Shown here: positions 10,242-22,192 of the stretch, piece after piece
How the letters are laid out: every line of letters starts with the position of its first letter
Position numbering within the stretch: position 1 is the stretch's first letter
Assembly: GCA_021018995.1 (NCBI GenBank)
Contig: CM037590.1
Span: 66,621,597 to 66,685,596, forward strand
Reading direction: 5' to 3'
Source of the DNA: Chloranthus sessilifolius
Taxonomy: Eukaryota > Streptophyta > Magnoliopsida > Chloranthales > Chloranthaceae
Length of the DNA stretch: 64,000 nucleotides
The notes under the pieces: generated by a model
What the model was told of the DNA's origin: nothing
The model's database searches: none
The model's input: only the letters and a program-made list of their open reading frames with translations
Made by a program: the position numbers and the translations under genes

Positions 10242-12683
10242 TTTTATTTTGGTCCATAAATAGTTGGTTTCTATCTACTCGACAAGACCTACGCAATGAA
10301 TTAGTCATTAAGAATGTTTGAGATCACTAAAAAGTGTTTTTGAAAAGTTTATTTTGATCATAATGAACTTGTTTTAAGGCTATTTTTGAGCAATAAGATG
10401 TTGTTTTATACGAATTTATGGGCTCTTCATATTGGACTAGAAAAGAGTTGCGTTTAAATATTATTTGTATATTATTTTTGTTTGATTATTTTTAAAATAT
10501 CATATCCGATTCAAGGTAAATATCATGTGTGCTTTTAATACTCTATTGTTGATGCTGACTAGATGTGACATGCATGGCCACATAATCATAGTTTGATGAT
10601 TATAGATAATTTGTTCACTTAATGCATATGCATCTTATAACTGTTTGATTTTGATTAATTTGTTCATCAATTGTAATGTGTGGCATTGATTTATCTTTCA
10701 AAAGTAGATTAGTTAGCAAGATGTGCATATATCTGGAAATGAGTTTTTTTTTAAACCTTGAATCAAACTTGATATGGTTGAATGAAATTTAGGTCGTACC
10801 TTAGGGATTAAGGTAGATCGGTAAAATGATCGTTCGAGGGTACGTAGCTGAAATAGGCCGAGGTGGCCACCTATGTAAGTTGCGTGACTTTTGAATCTTG
10901 ATACTTCCATCTCATTAAGATCGGGTTGGCACATACTTTTATGAGATTTCTAACTTCTGGTCAAAGCTGACTTAGGAGTTTCATATAAGTAGGGTGAATA
11001 GAATGGTCATAAGTGTGTAAGAGAGAGAAGGACAATCTTTCTAACTAAAGCTGATGGAGAGTCTGGATCAAACATATGGCAGGAGTGATTAGGTTTATGC
11101 GTGTTTTCTCAAACACGATCTTGGAAAACAAACTGCATGTCGAAGTTTCTGCCCAAAGGTGATGCTGACACAATGCGACCGGGCTGTCCCATAGAGTGAA
11201 TGTTTGCAAATGACTTACACTCTAATTAATTTAAATTTGTCCCTAAGTTCGACTTAAGTCCTTGGAAGTTAGTGAGTGATATATGGTCATAGTTCATAAT
11301 GAATTTTTTTAGTGACATATGGTCATGCTGTAATTTTTAAGGACAATCCGAAACATACGGTTATAGATTCATCAGACATATGATCATGACGTATTTCACA
11401 CAGAATAGTTAGTGATAAATGGTCAAAATATTTGATACATTGTAGAAGTATAGTGACATATTTTTTAGTGTTATCTAGTAGTATATGGTCACTGTTAGTG
11501 CAGTTATAATTTTGTCTATAGTTTTTAAATTTTTAATGGTGGAGCATTGAAAAGATTTTAATTTTTTTTTATAATAAATGAGAAAGGTGATTTTATAATA
11601 CGATAAATGAGAAAAATTAAATAATGACAATGATGATTCATGCATCGATAAGTGAGACACAAATTGAATAACTATGGATTTGATAGAAATGTAACACTTA
11701 AGAACATATTTTAAGAATATTAATGTTTTCAATTTGGAGATGATTTTATGATTTACCTCATAATTTGCTTATTTTTTTAGTATTGATTTATTTGAGGTGG
11801 ACTATACTATAATATTCGAGTTAATATAAATAAAAGTTAGAATACCATAATTGATAATCGAACCTTATTATTATAATTAAATTTTCAAAGAAATTTAATA
11901 ATTTTTAGTTGATATCAATTTTTATGGACATGATACGTTTAAAATTTATGGATAGTTAATGTGATTACGATTAAGCTGTTCTTGTTGGAAATTTACTAAT
12001 TTTAAAGAATGGTTAAATCAGTGGGAGCTTGTAGTTTTTGACAGTTATTATGAGTCTTAGAACTGTGATGTTCATATTGAATTAGTTTTGACTACACAGT
12101 TTTTGTGGGAGTTGTTTCCCTGATATTGGTTAGTTTATGCATCAAATATTTTATTTTTGTGCACATGCTATTGAGAGTATATGTGATTATACTCTATCTA
12201 TTCGCATGAGGATTTTATCACATGGCAAAGTGGTGAAGTTGTACCTAGTTATGCTTGGATTTTTTTTGGGCTAAATGTAATTAGGCACTACATCGGTAAG
12301 CCTTCTTCTGTTAGATTGGTGACGTGAGTCACAGGTGGAGAGCCAGGAAGATATCAGAAAGACATACCCTGAGGTATGAAGTTGGACAAATATAGGAACG
12401 ACATATATGTGCGTTGCTTGATATCACTAAGTAAAGACTTAAGTCCATTAATGATGCTATTTTTGTGACCTTGGATTGCCAAGTGTCGATTCGTAAGATG
12501 GAATATTGTGTGCGCCATGATCCTTTACTGGTATTGTTATTGAATTTGAGTGATTATTACGAAGCATCGAGGTAGTGGGGGTCAATAATTTTTTAAAATA
12601 TAAAATGGGTGGCCATCCACTTTTCAGAATTTATCAATCCAGAGAGTCGTTTTTTAAAAATTATATTTAGATGAGTTAAGATG
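10240..12683 (+). other. Non-coding AT-rich interior of element W
   Basis: No gag, protease, reverse transcriptase or integrase motif on either strand. It contains a degenerate repeat series (11272-11490, listed separately). The 10713-10934 minus-strand ORF shows no family pattern. This lack of coding content is what marks W as a non-autonomous, LARD-like element. Confidence 0.5.
11272..11490 (+). repeat. Degenerate repeat series of AGTGACATATGGTCAT type
   Basis: At least six related words occur over about 220 bases: GTGATATATGGTCATAG (11275), AGTGACATATGGTCATG (11311), CATACGGTTATAG, CAGACATATGATCATGA, AGTGATAAATGGTCAAA and AGTAGTATATGGTCACTG. Spacing is irregular (about 30-60 bases). Several units contain the palindrome CATATG. 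Function unknown. Confidence 0.6.
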
Positions 12684-12700
12684 TAGACCAAGTAGGAGAA
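12684..12700 (+). promoter_or_regulatory. Polypurine tract of element W
   Basis: GACCAAGTAGGAGAA directly abuts the TGTTGG start of the 3' LTR. This is the usual Ty1/copia plus-strand priming site. Confidence 0.75.
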
Positions 12701-13097
12701 TGTTGGATTTTTGTGGCCAACACCTTAACCCATCTTTGGGTTTCCATTAAAAACTGGGTTGGACTTTTGACCACACATATCTCGAGGCGATAGAAAGTAG
12801 TTTCCTAATATAAGTGATATGTCTCCACTCTCTTTCCTTGATGGGTTTAGAAAGATAAGTGACTATATAAGGAGACCACCGTCCTCTCTTCCTCTAAACC
12901 TTAGCTCATTCCCATCTCGAGGCTAAACTTAGAGAAGACAAGAGGTAACGTGGGCTTGGATTCTCTGGCGGAGATCATCATTTTCATTGCGAAGATCACT
13001 GGCGTATCGGCCCAAAAATAAATACAAGGTACGCATGTTCTTATAAAGTTTTATATTTGATCGTGTGATTCGAACCTAGATCCTAAAATTTATAATA
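12701..13097 (+). repeat. 3' LTR of element W
   Basis: Near-identical to 6242-6640, with the TATA box at 12863-12871, ending AATTTATAATA just before target duplication GTTTC. Confidence 0.85.
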
Positions 13098-13102
13098 GTT
13101 TC

Positions 13103-13800
13103 ACCATCTAGCTGCTTCGAGAATGTAGGAATTCCATGATCCTTAATTATGTACAATAATCATGCCAATTTTGTAGGAGATTTTCTCCAAGCTTGTCTCG
13201 CATGATGATCTTGCAATCTTTCACCGAATTCTGGGGACTCTCTATACCTTCATCTTCCTCGAAATCTGAATCTGGCACTACATCGGAGTCCGATTCTGCA
13301 ATAGCCTCATTGCCGGAAGAGGAAGAACTCATTTCTACCTCATCGAAAGAGGAAGAAGTTTCCTTCCCCTCAATGTTTACTGTCTTCTTAGCCGGATCTT
13401 CATTTTCCTTGGACTTTGTCACCACCCATTCCTTTCTAACATTCATTTTCTTTCGAGCCATGGTGCATTGGATGGTGGAATGCTCAAAGGAAGAACAATG
13501 AAGGTCTCCACTCATATTAATTTTTTGAAGAACCACAGTCCCATCTTCTCTTTTCAGGCCAATAACCAAAGGAAAATTGAAGGAAGTCTTAATTTCGATA
13601 CATATTCGAGCATATGATAATCTAGATCTAGTTGACGGTCACTATGAATTGAAATTCCCAAAGCACTCCCAATGTGTCTAAGAGTTCAGGTTGATCATGA
13701 CCAAAACTAAATTGGTAATCGTGGAAATCTAATCCAAATCGGATCGGATATGTGGAGGGCCTCGCCCAACCCATTGACACTGTCGGCCCCATTGAAATAG
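13103..13800 (-). pseudogene. LINE ORF1 (gag-like, zinc-knuckle) relic
   Basis: LINE ORF1 proteins bind element RNA. The minus strand shows RSRLSYARICIEIK, then FPLVIGLKREDGTVVLQKIN, then a degenerate knuckle, CSSFEHSTIQC (one Cys replaced), followed by ARKKMNVRKEWV and an acidic Ser/Asp/Glu-rich tail. The order [A-R-x-C-(I/V)-E, then W/E-linked sheet, then C-x2-C-x4-H-x4-C] is that of plant L1-type ORF1 after its DUF4283 domain. At least two frameshifts are present upstream of 13570. The relic is the landing site of element W and is a separate lineage from the LINE at 41321. Confidence 0.6.
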
Positions 13801-13849
13801 ATCTCCACCATTGTTAATACCTAACTTATAAAAATGAGGCTTTTTTTTT

Positions 13850-13990
13850 GTTGATGAGAGGATCTGTTTTTGGCACAACACATTCGGAGGAGACCGCACA
13901 CATGGCGGAGCGAGGCATGGGGATTAGAACCCACGACTTGTTGCTTCCATAAGGAGGAGTATACCAATTGTGCTATTGCTCGTAGGTTAT
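13850..13990 (-). mobile_element. tRNA-derived SINE
   Basis: On the minus strand, TAGCACAATTGGTATACTCC (13975-13956) resembles an RNA polymerase III A box and GTGGGTTCTAATCC (about 13934-13921) a B box, about 35 bases apart. The tRNA-like fold is not conserved enough for a functional tRNA. Boundaries and target duplication are not resolved. Confidence 0.5.
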
Positions 13991-14996
13991 AAAATGATGC
14001 ATAAGTTCATATTCTTTACTTTGAACCTTTAGTTAGGAGCAATTACTTGCACTTGGATATTCCTTGAATGGATTTTGAAAATAAATATTATTGAAATTTG
14101 GGGTAATCGATGATATACCTAGCGAATAACTTATGTAGACAATGCTATTCAATCACACCCACAAAATTGTTCACAAATAATTTTTATGTGAAAAACCCTT
14201 TCACAGGTAAAAATCATGGGATCTATCTCAGATCCAAGGCTAACAATTCACTATGAAAATAAATGCTTATAGTTGTATGAATGAAATGACCTATCACTCA
14301 GCTTACCAACAACGATCGTGTCGCACGAACGTCCTTTTCACAATACTGGAAGTTATCACCTTCAACCGACGTCTCTCACGAAGGTCCACTCGAGTCACAG
14401 ACTTCAACGAGCTTGAACTAACCAAACCTTAGAGTAAAGAGGTAAGATTCTCCTTGAGATTTGATCGATTGAGAATAATATTGGATTTTCTCAAGGAGCA
14501 AAGGAAGTTGAGGCCTTCCGGAAAGTTTGATATATTTAGAGAAGATTTTTCCAGGAGTTCTCAATTTTCGAAACCCTACCTTTCCTTTTGTAGCCAACAG
14601 GGCACGGACATCCATGAGTTACTCATAGATGTCCGTGATGAGGTCAGAGACGTCCGCCCTAAAGGACTTAGCAGAGGATCAGCTCCGTCTAGGATAAAGA
14701 ATCCAAAATCGAATTTTGACGGAAGTTGTTCTTTCTAGGTGATTATAAATGACATTCTAACACATTTGGGAGGGTACCTAGGTTCGATCATGATTGTGGC
14801 AATAAAAAAACTAACAATTGTTTTTTAATATTTTCAATAAATATAATGCCCTCTTGTTGCACCTTCAATTATAGTGGGTTAAATTGCACCATACTTGCTA
14901 AAATGTGTCAGAAGACAAGAATGGTAGAAATCTCAGTACTAGGGTTTAATTTTGCGCTTGACTTTTGTCAATGAAGAAGAAACTATGAAGAGAAGA
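13991..14996. other. Unassigned spacer before copia-1
   Basis: No recognised coding domain. Overlapping ORFs at 14418-14615 (minus) and 14454-14738 (plus) have no motif and appear to arise from a palindromic stretch. The only notable structure is the hairpin at 14603-14637. Confidence 0.4.
14603..14637. repeat. 35-bp near-perfect palindrome
   Basis: Left arm CACGGACATCCATGAGT and right arm ACTCATAGATGTCCGTG are reverse complements at 16 of 17 positions around a single central base. A related word (GACGTCCG) follows at about 14650. Confidence 0.9.
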
Positions 14997-15520
14997 TGTT
15001 AGGAGTTTCTATTTTTGGTGGCCGTTACTATGGTCAATCCATTGACTAGTGAATGGTGTAAGATCAATCTTGAGATGTAATAGTTGCTAATTCGGTGAAT
15101 TTGGGAGAATAAACAACTAATAATTAAGTCTTTTAGTTAGGGTATGATTGTGATTTCCAATCATAATATAATTAGTAATTTAACTCATTGGCTATAAATA
15201 TACGGGATGCTTGGTCCCAACGATTGCTCGAAACACTTCAACCCTCCTTATTAGCAAAAGCATCCCCATTGTGCTCAGAGGTATTGAGAATGAGGAGATC
15301 GTTTAAGATATAAGCGACAACCCATCTTTCATTGCTCACACCCAAGGTGAGTTAAAGATCTTTTATTTTAAAGCTTCTGATAAAACCATAACTATCACGT
15401 TCTTCATGATAAGGTACGCACATATATTTCAATTTATGGATTGTTGATTTATTGTTTTGATTGATCATACGCGTAGATCTTAGGGCAATTGTTTGGGTGC
15501 TCGGATCAATAGATCCAACA
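14997..15520 (+). repeat. 5' LTR of copia-1
   Basis: TGTTAGGAG...AGATCCAACA, 524 bases, TG/CA ended, followed at once by a PBS. A TATA box, GCTATAAATATA, lies at 15191-15202. The left boundary is inferred from the TG start; there is no second LTR in the window to confirm it. Confidence 0.6.
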
Positions 15521-15521
15521 A

Positions 15522-15540
15522 TTGATATCAGAGCTTGATC
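15522..15540 (+). promoter_or_regulatory. Primer-binding site of copia-1
   Basis: TTGATATCAGAGCTTGATC differs from the tRNA-iMet complement TGGTATCAGAGC at one position and starts directly after the LTR. Confidence 0.7.
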
Positions 15541-17436
15541 ATCGTATGATTAATCAAAGCATCGGGTCAATTAATTTTGTCTATTCTTAGGTAGACCTCT
15601 TTGTTGTGGATCTTTAAACATTAGTAGATTATCATCTGTATTCACGACAAGAGAACGAGTGTTGTTGGAGAAAGAAACTACAGTTTTTGATGCAGCAAAT
15701 CCTCGACTCCTCGTCCAAAGACGATCAATTTTTTATTTTGGTTTTAAATAATATTGAGGATCTATCATTCTTAGATAGGAGGGCCCAAATCTGTGAGCGC
15801 GATCAATTGCATTGACCAGGGGTTCTACACTACGAATAAGGAAAACCTAATAATGGCTTAAATTTTTTTTTTACAACATAGTATACTCCATCAAAATCGA
15901 CTGTTGTAGAATTTGTTGGTGACTTAATTTCATGAAACTCAAATTTTAGAAATTAATGCGGTAAAAGGCGTATGGGATCCGGCTCTTTCAATGCTTGACG
16001 GGTCTTACCCGTCGTATAGTCCACATGCCCGACCCGACCCATGGACCCATATTGCATATGACCTTACCCGTTTTGGACCCAGCCCGGTCCTTAACCGAAC
16101 TCTGGTCATGACCTGATCCAGCCCATGGCTCGATCCAGTCCATCACTCAACCCGACCCATGATTCATGACCCCGATTCAGCCCATTAGACATGATCTGTT
16201 TTGCACTTAAGGCCCAATTTTGACCCTTATTATTCCTTATTCTTTTCGGGCAATTTCTGGGCTATTTACAGGTCCAATTTTGGGACATTATATATGAATT
16301 TAAACTTTCTCAGATATTTCGAATCTATTTTTGAGGTCTACTTTTGCATAGGAACTCTATGTTGTGACATTTTCATGACCTGATGTCCTTTTGACATTTT
16401 TTCATCGGGTATGAACTAGCCACTAATTTTATGAATGCATGAGTCATTAATACTTAATGATATGTATATATACTCACGGGCCTTTTATGCATTGGTTTTG
16501 TTGGTGGGACAAATCCCAAGTTCATCATTTACACCTTTGATTTTTTCATCGGGTATGAACTAGCCACTAATTTTTATGAATGCATGAGTCATTAATACTT
16601 AATGATATGTATATATACTCACGGGCCTTTTATGCATTGGTTTTATTGGTGGGAGAAATCCCAAGTTCATCATTTACACCTTTGATTTAAGTTGGATTTG
16701 TGCGGAGATATAGGATTGGTTATTGGAGGTTGTGTTCTAGCACCAAGGCTGACACTTATATAATGATACCCATGATTATTATTAATTTTTTACACTTACC
16801 CACAACATGAGTTAAATTTGGCTACTTGCATCTCTTAAGTGATTTATTTATTATTATTATTTAATCACTTTTGTGACCATATAAAATATTATCAAACCGA
16901 AATAGATAACATAACTTGGAAGGATTCTTCTGCCCAACGGTAATGGTCTTTTCTAGTATTGTGGTCTTTATAGTAATTTTTATTTTTATAAAAGACCGTG
17001 TTACAAATTTAATGAAAGTGTGTAGTAAATGTTGACATCATAACTTGAGGGATTAATTCTACCCAATGGTAAGGAATCACTTAATGTTGTGTGATGGTTG
17101 TATTTTAGTATTCATTATTTTGTATGTGGGTATTGCTAACATGTTGTGATTCGACTCAACGGAGGGTCATAACGATACAATTAGTTCCACAATCACTAAT
17201 ATAAATTGAGGAAACGGCCAGTGTGTTATGGCTCGACCTAACGGAGAGTTATAATGATGTATATTGCTTCTCAATAAAACCACATTAGTTTTATTTTTAA
17301 TATATTCCTTGACCTAACTTAATCCTTACATAAAATACTATAAATATAACCTTATAGAATTGATAGTTACTACAATTATATATCGACATAATAAAACTCT
17401 TAATTATTGTGCAACATTGAACCTATCTTCTATTAC
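15541..17436 (+). other. Untranslated leader of copia-1
   Basis: Long non-coding stretch between PBS and gag. It contains a C-rich patch with repeated GACCCGACCCATG-like words (about 16000-16190), a 144-bp tandem duplication (16397-16685), and later imperfect repeats of ATAACTTG-AGGGATT-CTGCCCAA-GGTAA type (16912, 17040, 17151, 17226). No ORF has a recognisable domain. Confidence 0.45.
16397..16685 (+). repeat. 144-bp tandem duplication
   Basis: The unit starting TTTTTTCATCGGGTATGAAC occurs at 16397 and again at 16541. The copies differ at about three positions (one extra T, G/A and C/G changes). Each contains TATGTATATATACTC and ends ATTTACACCTTTGA. Confidence 0.9.
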
Positions 17437-17775
17437 TACTATGATTGGTGGAATTAAATCTTTGAGTGACTCAAAATGTGCTAAATGGAAGGAACAAGTC
17501 CAAATTATTTTAGGTTGCATGGATCTTACCTATGTTATATAATTTGATATACCCAAGGTACTTATTGCCAATGCCTTCACTGAGGATCTGGAAGTGAATA
17601 ATATGGATTTAGAAAAATGGGATAGATTAAATCGTATGAGCCTTATGATCATAAAGAGTTCCATTTCTGATGCGATTCGAAGAGGTATTCCTAACTCTCA
17701 CAATGCAAAGAAATACATGCAAGCCATTCAGAAACAATTTCAGGGGACTTCTAAGGCACTTGCCAGTGGCCTTAT
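17437..17775 (+). pseudogene. copia-1 gag, N-terminal part
   Basis: Gag forms the virus-like particle that packages element RNA. The reading contains KCAKWKEQVQIILGCMDLTY, EKWDRLNRMSLMIIKSSISD, AIRRGIPNS, AKKYMQAIQKQFQGTSKALA, the conserved UBN2-type gag helices of plant copia elements. A stop after CMDLTYVI (near 17540) breaks it. The frame runs directly into the CTTAT target site of solo LTR Z1. Confidence 0.75.
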
Positions 17776-19097
17776 TGTAACATCCCGAAATTTTTGGAAT
17801 CGAACGCGACCAAACACGTGTGAGTGTCCGGCACAGTGACCAATGCCGCTTTGAACTTTTTGACTAAGTAGTTAGTGAGAATAAAATTAGGTGCAAGGTA
17901 GGTATAAACTCTTGTTTGGCTATTAGGAGTAAGCCGTACACCAAATTAGAATGTACCTGCTAAACACCGAATATATTTCCTTAAAGCAAGTGGATAAGAC
18001 TTCTTGAATAAATATCTAGTTTGGCTTTATAAGAAGGAAGGGAGAAGACCAAACCCCTCTTCTTATCACTCGTGAGAATATCTTAAGAGGATTGCCTAGC
18101 AAGCTTGGGTTCTGTCGCAAAGAACGTGTGGAGCATTGTAAGATTTCCTCTTGGTAGATCCTGACCATTAGAAGCCTTTGAGCTTCGGCATCTCTTAAAT
18201 TTAAGAACATGAGGGAGTGTAATTTTGAACGAGGGTAAATTGCTCATCGTAGATACGTCACAGGTAAATTGAGGTGTTGGAGAACATTTGTGCTAGGTGA
18301 GGAGCTTCGTTCCGATCCAATCTCCATGAGAATCCACAAATTTGACACCGAAACCCTCTTTGATAAACCCGTCTCCAAAGTCGTGTAATCGGCTGCCAAG
18401 AAAAGGTGAGTAATCTTATTTAATTGTGTAATAGATTACTACTTTAAGCTTAAATAGATGTGTGGATGGAATTTGTGTGGTGTTGGATGAGTTTTTAGGG
18501 AAAATGAACCAAGGAAAAGAATGCTCGAATGGGATATAGAATTTGTCAAAATCGAACGATCGATTTTGATAGGACTGAGAAAGGAAGGTTTTCTGAAGGA
18601 ATCGATCGATCGATTTGGGAATTGAACGACCGAATTGTATGGAACAGGGTTTAGAACAGGTAGAACAGGGAGGTGTAAAATGGTTTGGGGAAATTGATCA
18701 ATTGAATTTTCTTGTCTTTGGAAATCGATCGATCAATTTACTCTGTTTTTGACTGATTCAGTTTTCTTGGGAAAGCTCTAGGAAACTACGAACCAATTCG
18801 TTTTCGATGCTATTAACACATAATATGTGGCCTTTTTAGAACTAGGCTGAGAGCGAGAGACGTAGATAAGGATTTTGTATCGTTTGAACGGCTCCACGGG
18901 GAATCTCAATATTAAGTATATTTTTGTCTCAATTAATATGAATACCATGCTGTGATAATATGAATTCACTTTTGAACATGATTAAGAACTTCGAATTTGA
19001 TTTAAATCCACCTTGAAATTGATAAGCATTTGAACTCTGAACTCATAACTCCGAATCTAGCTATATATTAAAATACACTGAATTATATGTTAGAATC

Positions 19098-21310
19098 TGT
19101 GACGACCCGACTTTTCCAATCCCTCAGGTATAGGAAAGGCCGGTTTGCCAACCTATCGAATAAACGATAAGCCGGACAAACAGCGCACATATCAGAGTAA
19201 AGCGCAATAAATATCCATAGCTAAAATAAATACGAAAGCAATTAAAAGTAAAGAACCACCGATGATGGCCGACCATCATCGAAACATGGTTCATAACAGA
19301 AATCAACGTCAAATATAAAACTATGGTATCCAACTAAAATGGGCCCACAAATTCAAGTCTAACTCTCACCACAAATAAGAAAATCAGTAAGTTCTATACT
19401 GAGAAAAACTCCTCAGGAGGAACCTCAAGCTCTTCCTCAGGCACGTAGTCAGGATCAGTCTCACAGCCCTGAATAGCCACGTCAGTACCTGAACCTGTGA
19501 TGTATAGTCGGAGTGAGCTAACCAACAAAGCTCAGTAGAAGAAAGACATCTACGATATTTTACTTTAACTAATATGGTTTCAAAACAAATATCGGAATAT
19601 AGCTTGTCAAACATATAAGCAGATAATAAACTGAATTTAGGTGCGGAAATCATATGTAAGATTTATTTCTAAATGTGTGAAAACAGTTTCAAGAACAGAT
19701 GCAGTGTTTCAGTGTCTTAGTTTCTCTAACTTCTATATGCAAAGTTCAGTAATTCATGACTTAATCCTCAACTTAAAATACCTCCCGAGTAAACTATATC
19801 TCGAGAGCAGGAATATAGCCGATGGGAACCCCTACCTACCATCGTCGTTCATGAACCCTTTTTCAGGATGCAACAAGCCCCTACGTAATGAGGGAAACTT
19901 GTGCCAGGAAATTGTTTAGGAATTTTTGAGGGGTCGTTCAAGTCAATCATAAAACAAATGCAGATACTAATATAAATTAGATGCAAGTCTCTTATACATA
20001 GTTCAGGTTCTTGATTTCAGATTTTCAGAGCTTAAGCAGATTCAGGTTTCAGGATTCAGGTAGATTTAGATTTTCAGTCATTCATATCAATTTCAGTTTA
20101 CAGATGTGATTTCAATGGCATATGCAAGTTTAAAGATTTTAATTCAAAATATCCATACGAATTAAAATAAAATACTGTAAATATTAGATTCTTCTACCTA
20201 AAACTCGGAGTTATGCGAAGTCAAGCAAGGTCCTATTGATAGCCTCTCGGCCTCAATCTACATCACAATATATGTTCATGCATTAAGATAAACTCTAATT
20301 ACTAATAATATAGACCTATTTAAGCGTTTCCTCAAAAACAAGTCAAAACAGGCAAGTTGCGCCAATCCTAGAATTTGACGTAACATTCTCATATATTTTT
20401 GACTATCAAGACAATTGATCCATGAGTTGGTCAAAACATAAAAGTTGTAGATTTTTCTATTAGCTTTCCAACGCAAAACGAATCGTCTTAATCGGAGTTT
20501 GGGACAAAATGTTATAACTAAAATACCAAGGCAATGTCGAAGTTCGTGATACCTCGCTCGGCGATGATAATAGCTCGTTCGAGCGAATATTCTGACGAGA
20601 TTTCATTGATTTTCACCCAAATCGAAACCCATACATCCCAAAGAAAACCCATGGCTAATCTAATGATTTAATCAAAAAATTTAATTAAAACGTACCTTTA
20701 ATCTAAGGATTCCTAGATTAGAAATGAGTCACGCGAATGGAGCTTCGGAACGAAACCGATGGGTTTCCTCAATGATTCGCGCCGCGATCGATCCACGAGT
20801 TCATAGAGACAACTCCAACACGCCTCAATGATCTCAACCTCTCCCAATAGCCAACTCTGAATTCAAGGTTGATTCAAGTTCTTTCTAAGGTTTAAGTGCT
20901 TTCAACAAAGAGGGTTCTAGAGAAGGAGGTTTTCTAAACCGATCTCCTACGATGATTGAAGAAGAGAGAAGACGGAGTTTCACACGGTTGGATAACTATC
21001 CTCTCTTAATAAAACCTAGTATAATACGGAAATGCAATTCCTTCTTATAATAGGATTGCTCACAAAGTAAAACACACACACACATCTTATGTATTATACA
21101 CTTCTAATTTTAAAACTCAAGTCCGGTGTTGAGCGACTACACCGAGGTCGGTGCACAACTTTCGCACGAGGGTCCAAATGGGCTCTAAATTAAAATCTAT
21201 CCGCACAATCACATCTAGATAAAAATCCAAAATAAATGGTGACGTTGGTTGCCGAGCCGAATACACACACAGGGTCAGTCTAACTCGGGTTCAAAATACG
21301 GGTCTTTACA
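19098..21310 (-). repeat. 3' LTR of element X
   Basis: Plus-strand ends TGTGACGACCCGACTTTTCC and ACGGGTCTTTACA, 2213 bp. Pairs with 34960-37154. A minus-strand polypurine tract (AAGGAGGGTAGAA, 21311-21323) abuts it. The palindrome pair seen intact in the other LTR is eroded here (CTCGCTCGGCGATG ... CGTTCGAGCGAA, 20552-20590). Confidence 0.9.
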
Positions 21311-21814
21311 TTCTACCCTCCTTAGGAATTTTCGTCCTCGAAAATGCACGGATAGCTAAACCGAACTGCGGTAAGTCCTTATCCTAACACCAGTATAAAG
21401 CAAAATTGAAACAGTCTAAAGTCAAAGAACTTTGGTCGCGATGCGGTAGGCTTCACTAAGCACGCTTTCAAGGGTCGGGATCCGTAGTAACCTGGATGTA
21501 CTGCATGTGGCATCCCATACTGCCATAGAGGATTGCATCCGTACATGGATGCATACCTTCCCAAGTGTCACGCGTGCTGAAATATACTTCACCATGACAC
21601 AAACCTAGCACACACACCTACCTCACCCTTTTGGTAATTATTTGAGCAGAAATTTCAGAGGTCAGAATCGAACACTTATTCAAAAGTAGGATCACGTGCC
21701 TGGTAACATGTTCTAACTGATGACACGGGTTCCAACAGACATACGGTTCTAACCGAGAATGAATAAATATGACATTTAAGATTTTATTGTGTGATCGTTA
21801 TAGATATATATGTA

Positions 21815-22192
21815 AAGCATCGAGACATACACAGCGACATCTTTCTTTAAACCTCTCCACCAGAAGCTTTTCTTTAAGTCCTGGTACATCTTGGTACTGC
21901 CAGGGTGAATAGCGTACATAGACTTATGAGCCTCTTCCAAAATAGTGTCCCGAAGCTCAGTACTAGTTGGTACACATACTCGGTTTCTAAACAACAAAGT
22001 GTCGTCATCTTTGATAGAAAAATCTATTTTGCTTCCCCCAATCACATCCCGTCTGATAGCCATAAGTTCATCATCCGTCATCTGAAGTCTGCGAATGTTC
22101 TCATAGAGGGTGGAACGAATCACCAATGTAGCCATTAACGCACCTGAACCTTTTACGTTAAATCTCATGCTACTTAGAGCCATATCTTCCAA
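21815..22192 (-). pseudogene. Element X integrase, N-terminal zinc domain only
   Basis: Encodes a stretch ending EEAHKSMYAIHPGSTKMYQD, LKKSFWWRGLKKDVAVYVS, the H-H half of the HHCC zinc domain and the helix before its cysteines. At about 21815 the sequence jumps to tail sequence (equivalent to Y 28385). Against Y, about 1.25 kb covering the CC pair, the DDE core and the chromodomain is missing, with a short TCGA overlap at the junction. Confidence 0.85.

Larger units (their letters stand above)
6242..13097 (+). mobile_element. Non-autonomous LTR retrotransposon 'W' carrying an F-box gene
   Basis: Two about 398-bp direct repeats (6242-6640 and 12701-13097) bound the element. GTTTC flanks it on both sides (6237-6241 and 13098-13102). 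A PBS with TGGTATCAGAGC follows the left LTR, and a purine tract, CCAAGTAGGAGAA, precedes the right LTR, a Ty1/copia-type arrangement. No gag-pol domain is recognisable in the interior. Instead it holds a broken F-box gene (7092-7700), an inserted solo gypsy LTR (7870-10096) and AT-rich filler. It would need proteins from another element. The LTRs end in TA rather than CA. Confidence 0.8.

Noticed and set aside
13850..13990. Functional tRNA gene
   Set aside because: Only promoter-box similarity is present; acceptor and anticodon stems do not pair.
14418..14738. Overlapping ORFs on both strands
   Set aside because: They result from a palindromic, stop-poor stretch; no domain and no codon pattern supports coding.
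21379..21564. 61-residue minus-strand ORF near the X 3' LTR, almost identical at 27942-28127 in Y
   Set aside because: The two elements are recent copies, so identity is expected for any sequence. No signal peptide, membrane segment or env-like motif.
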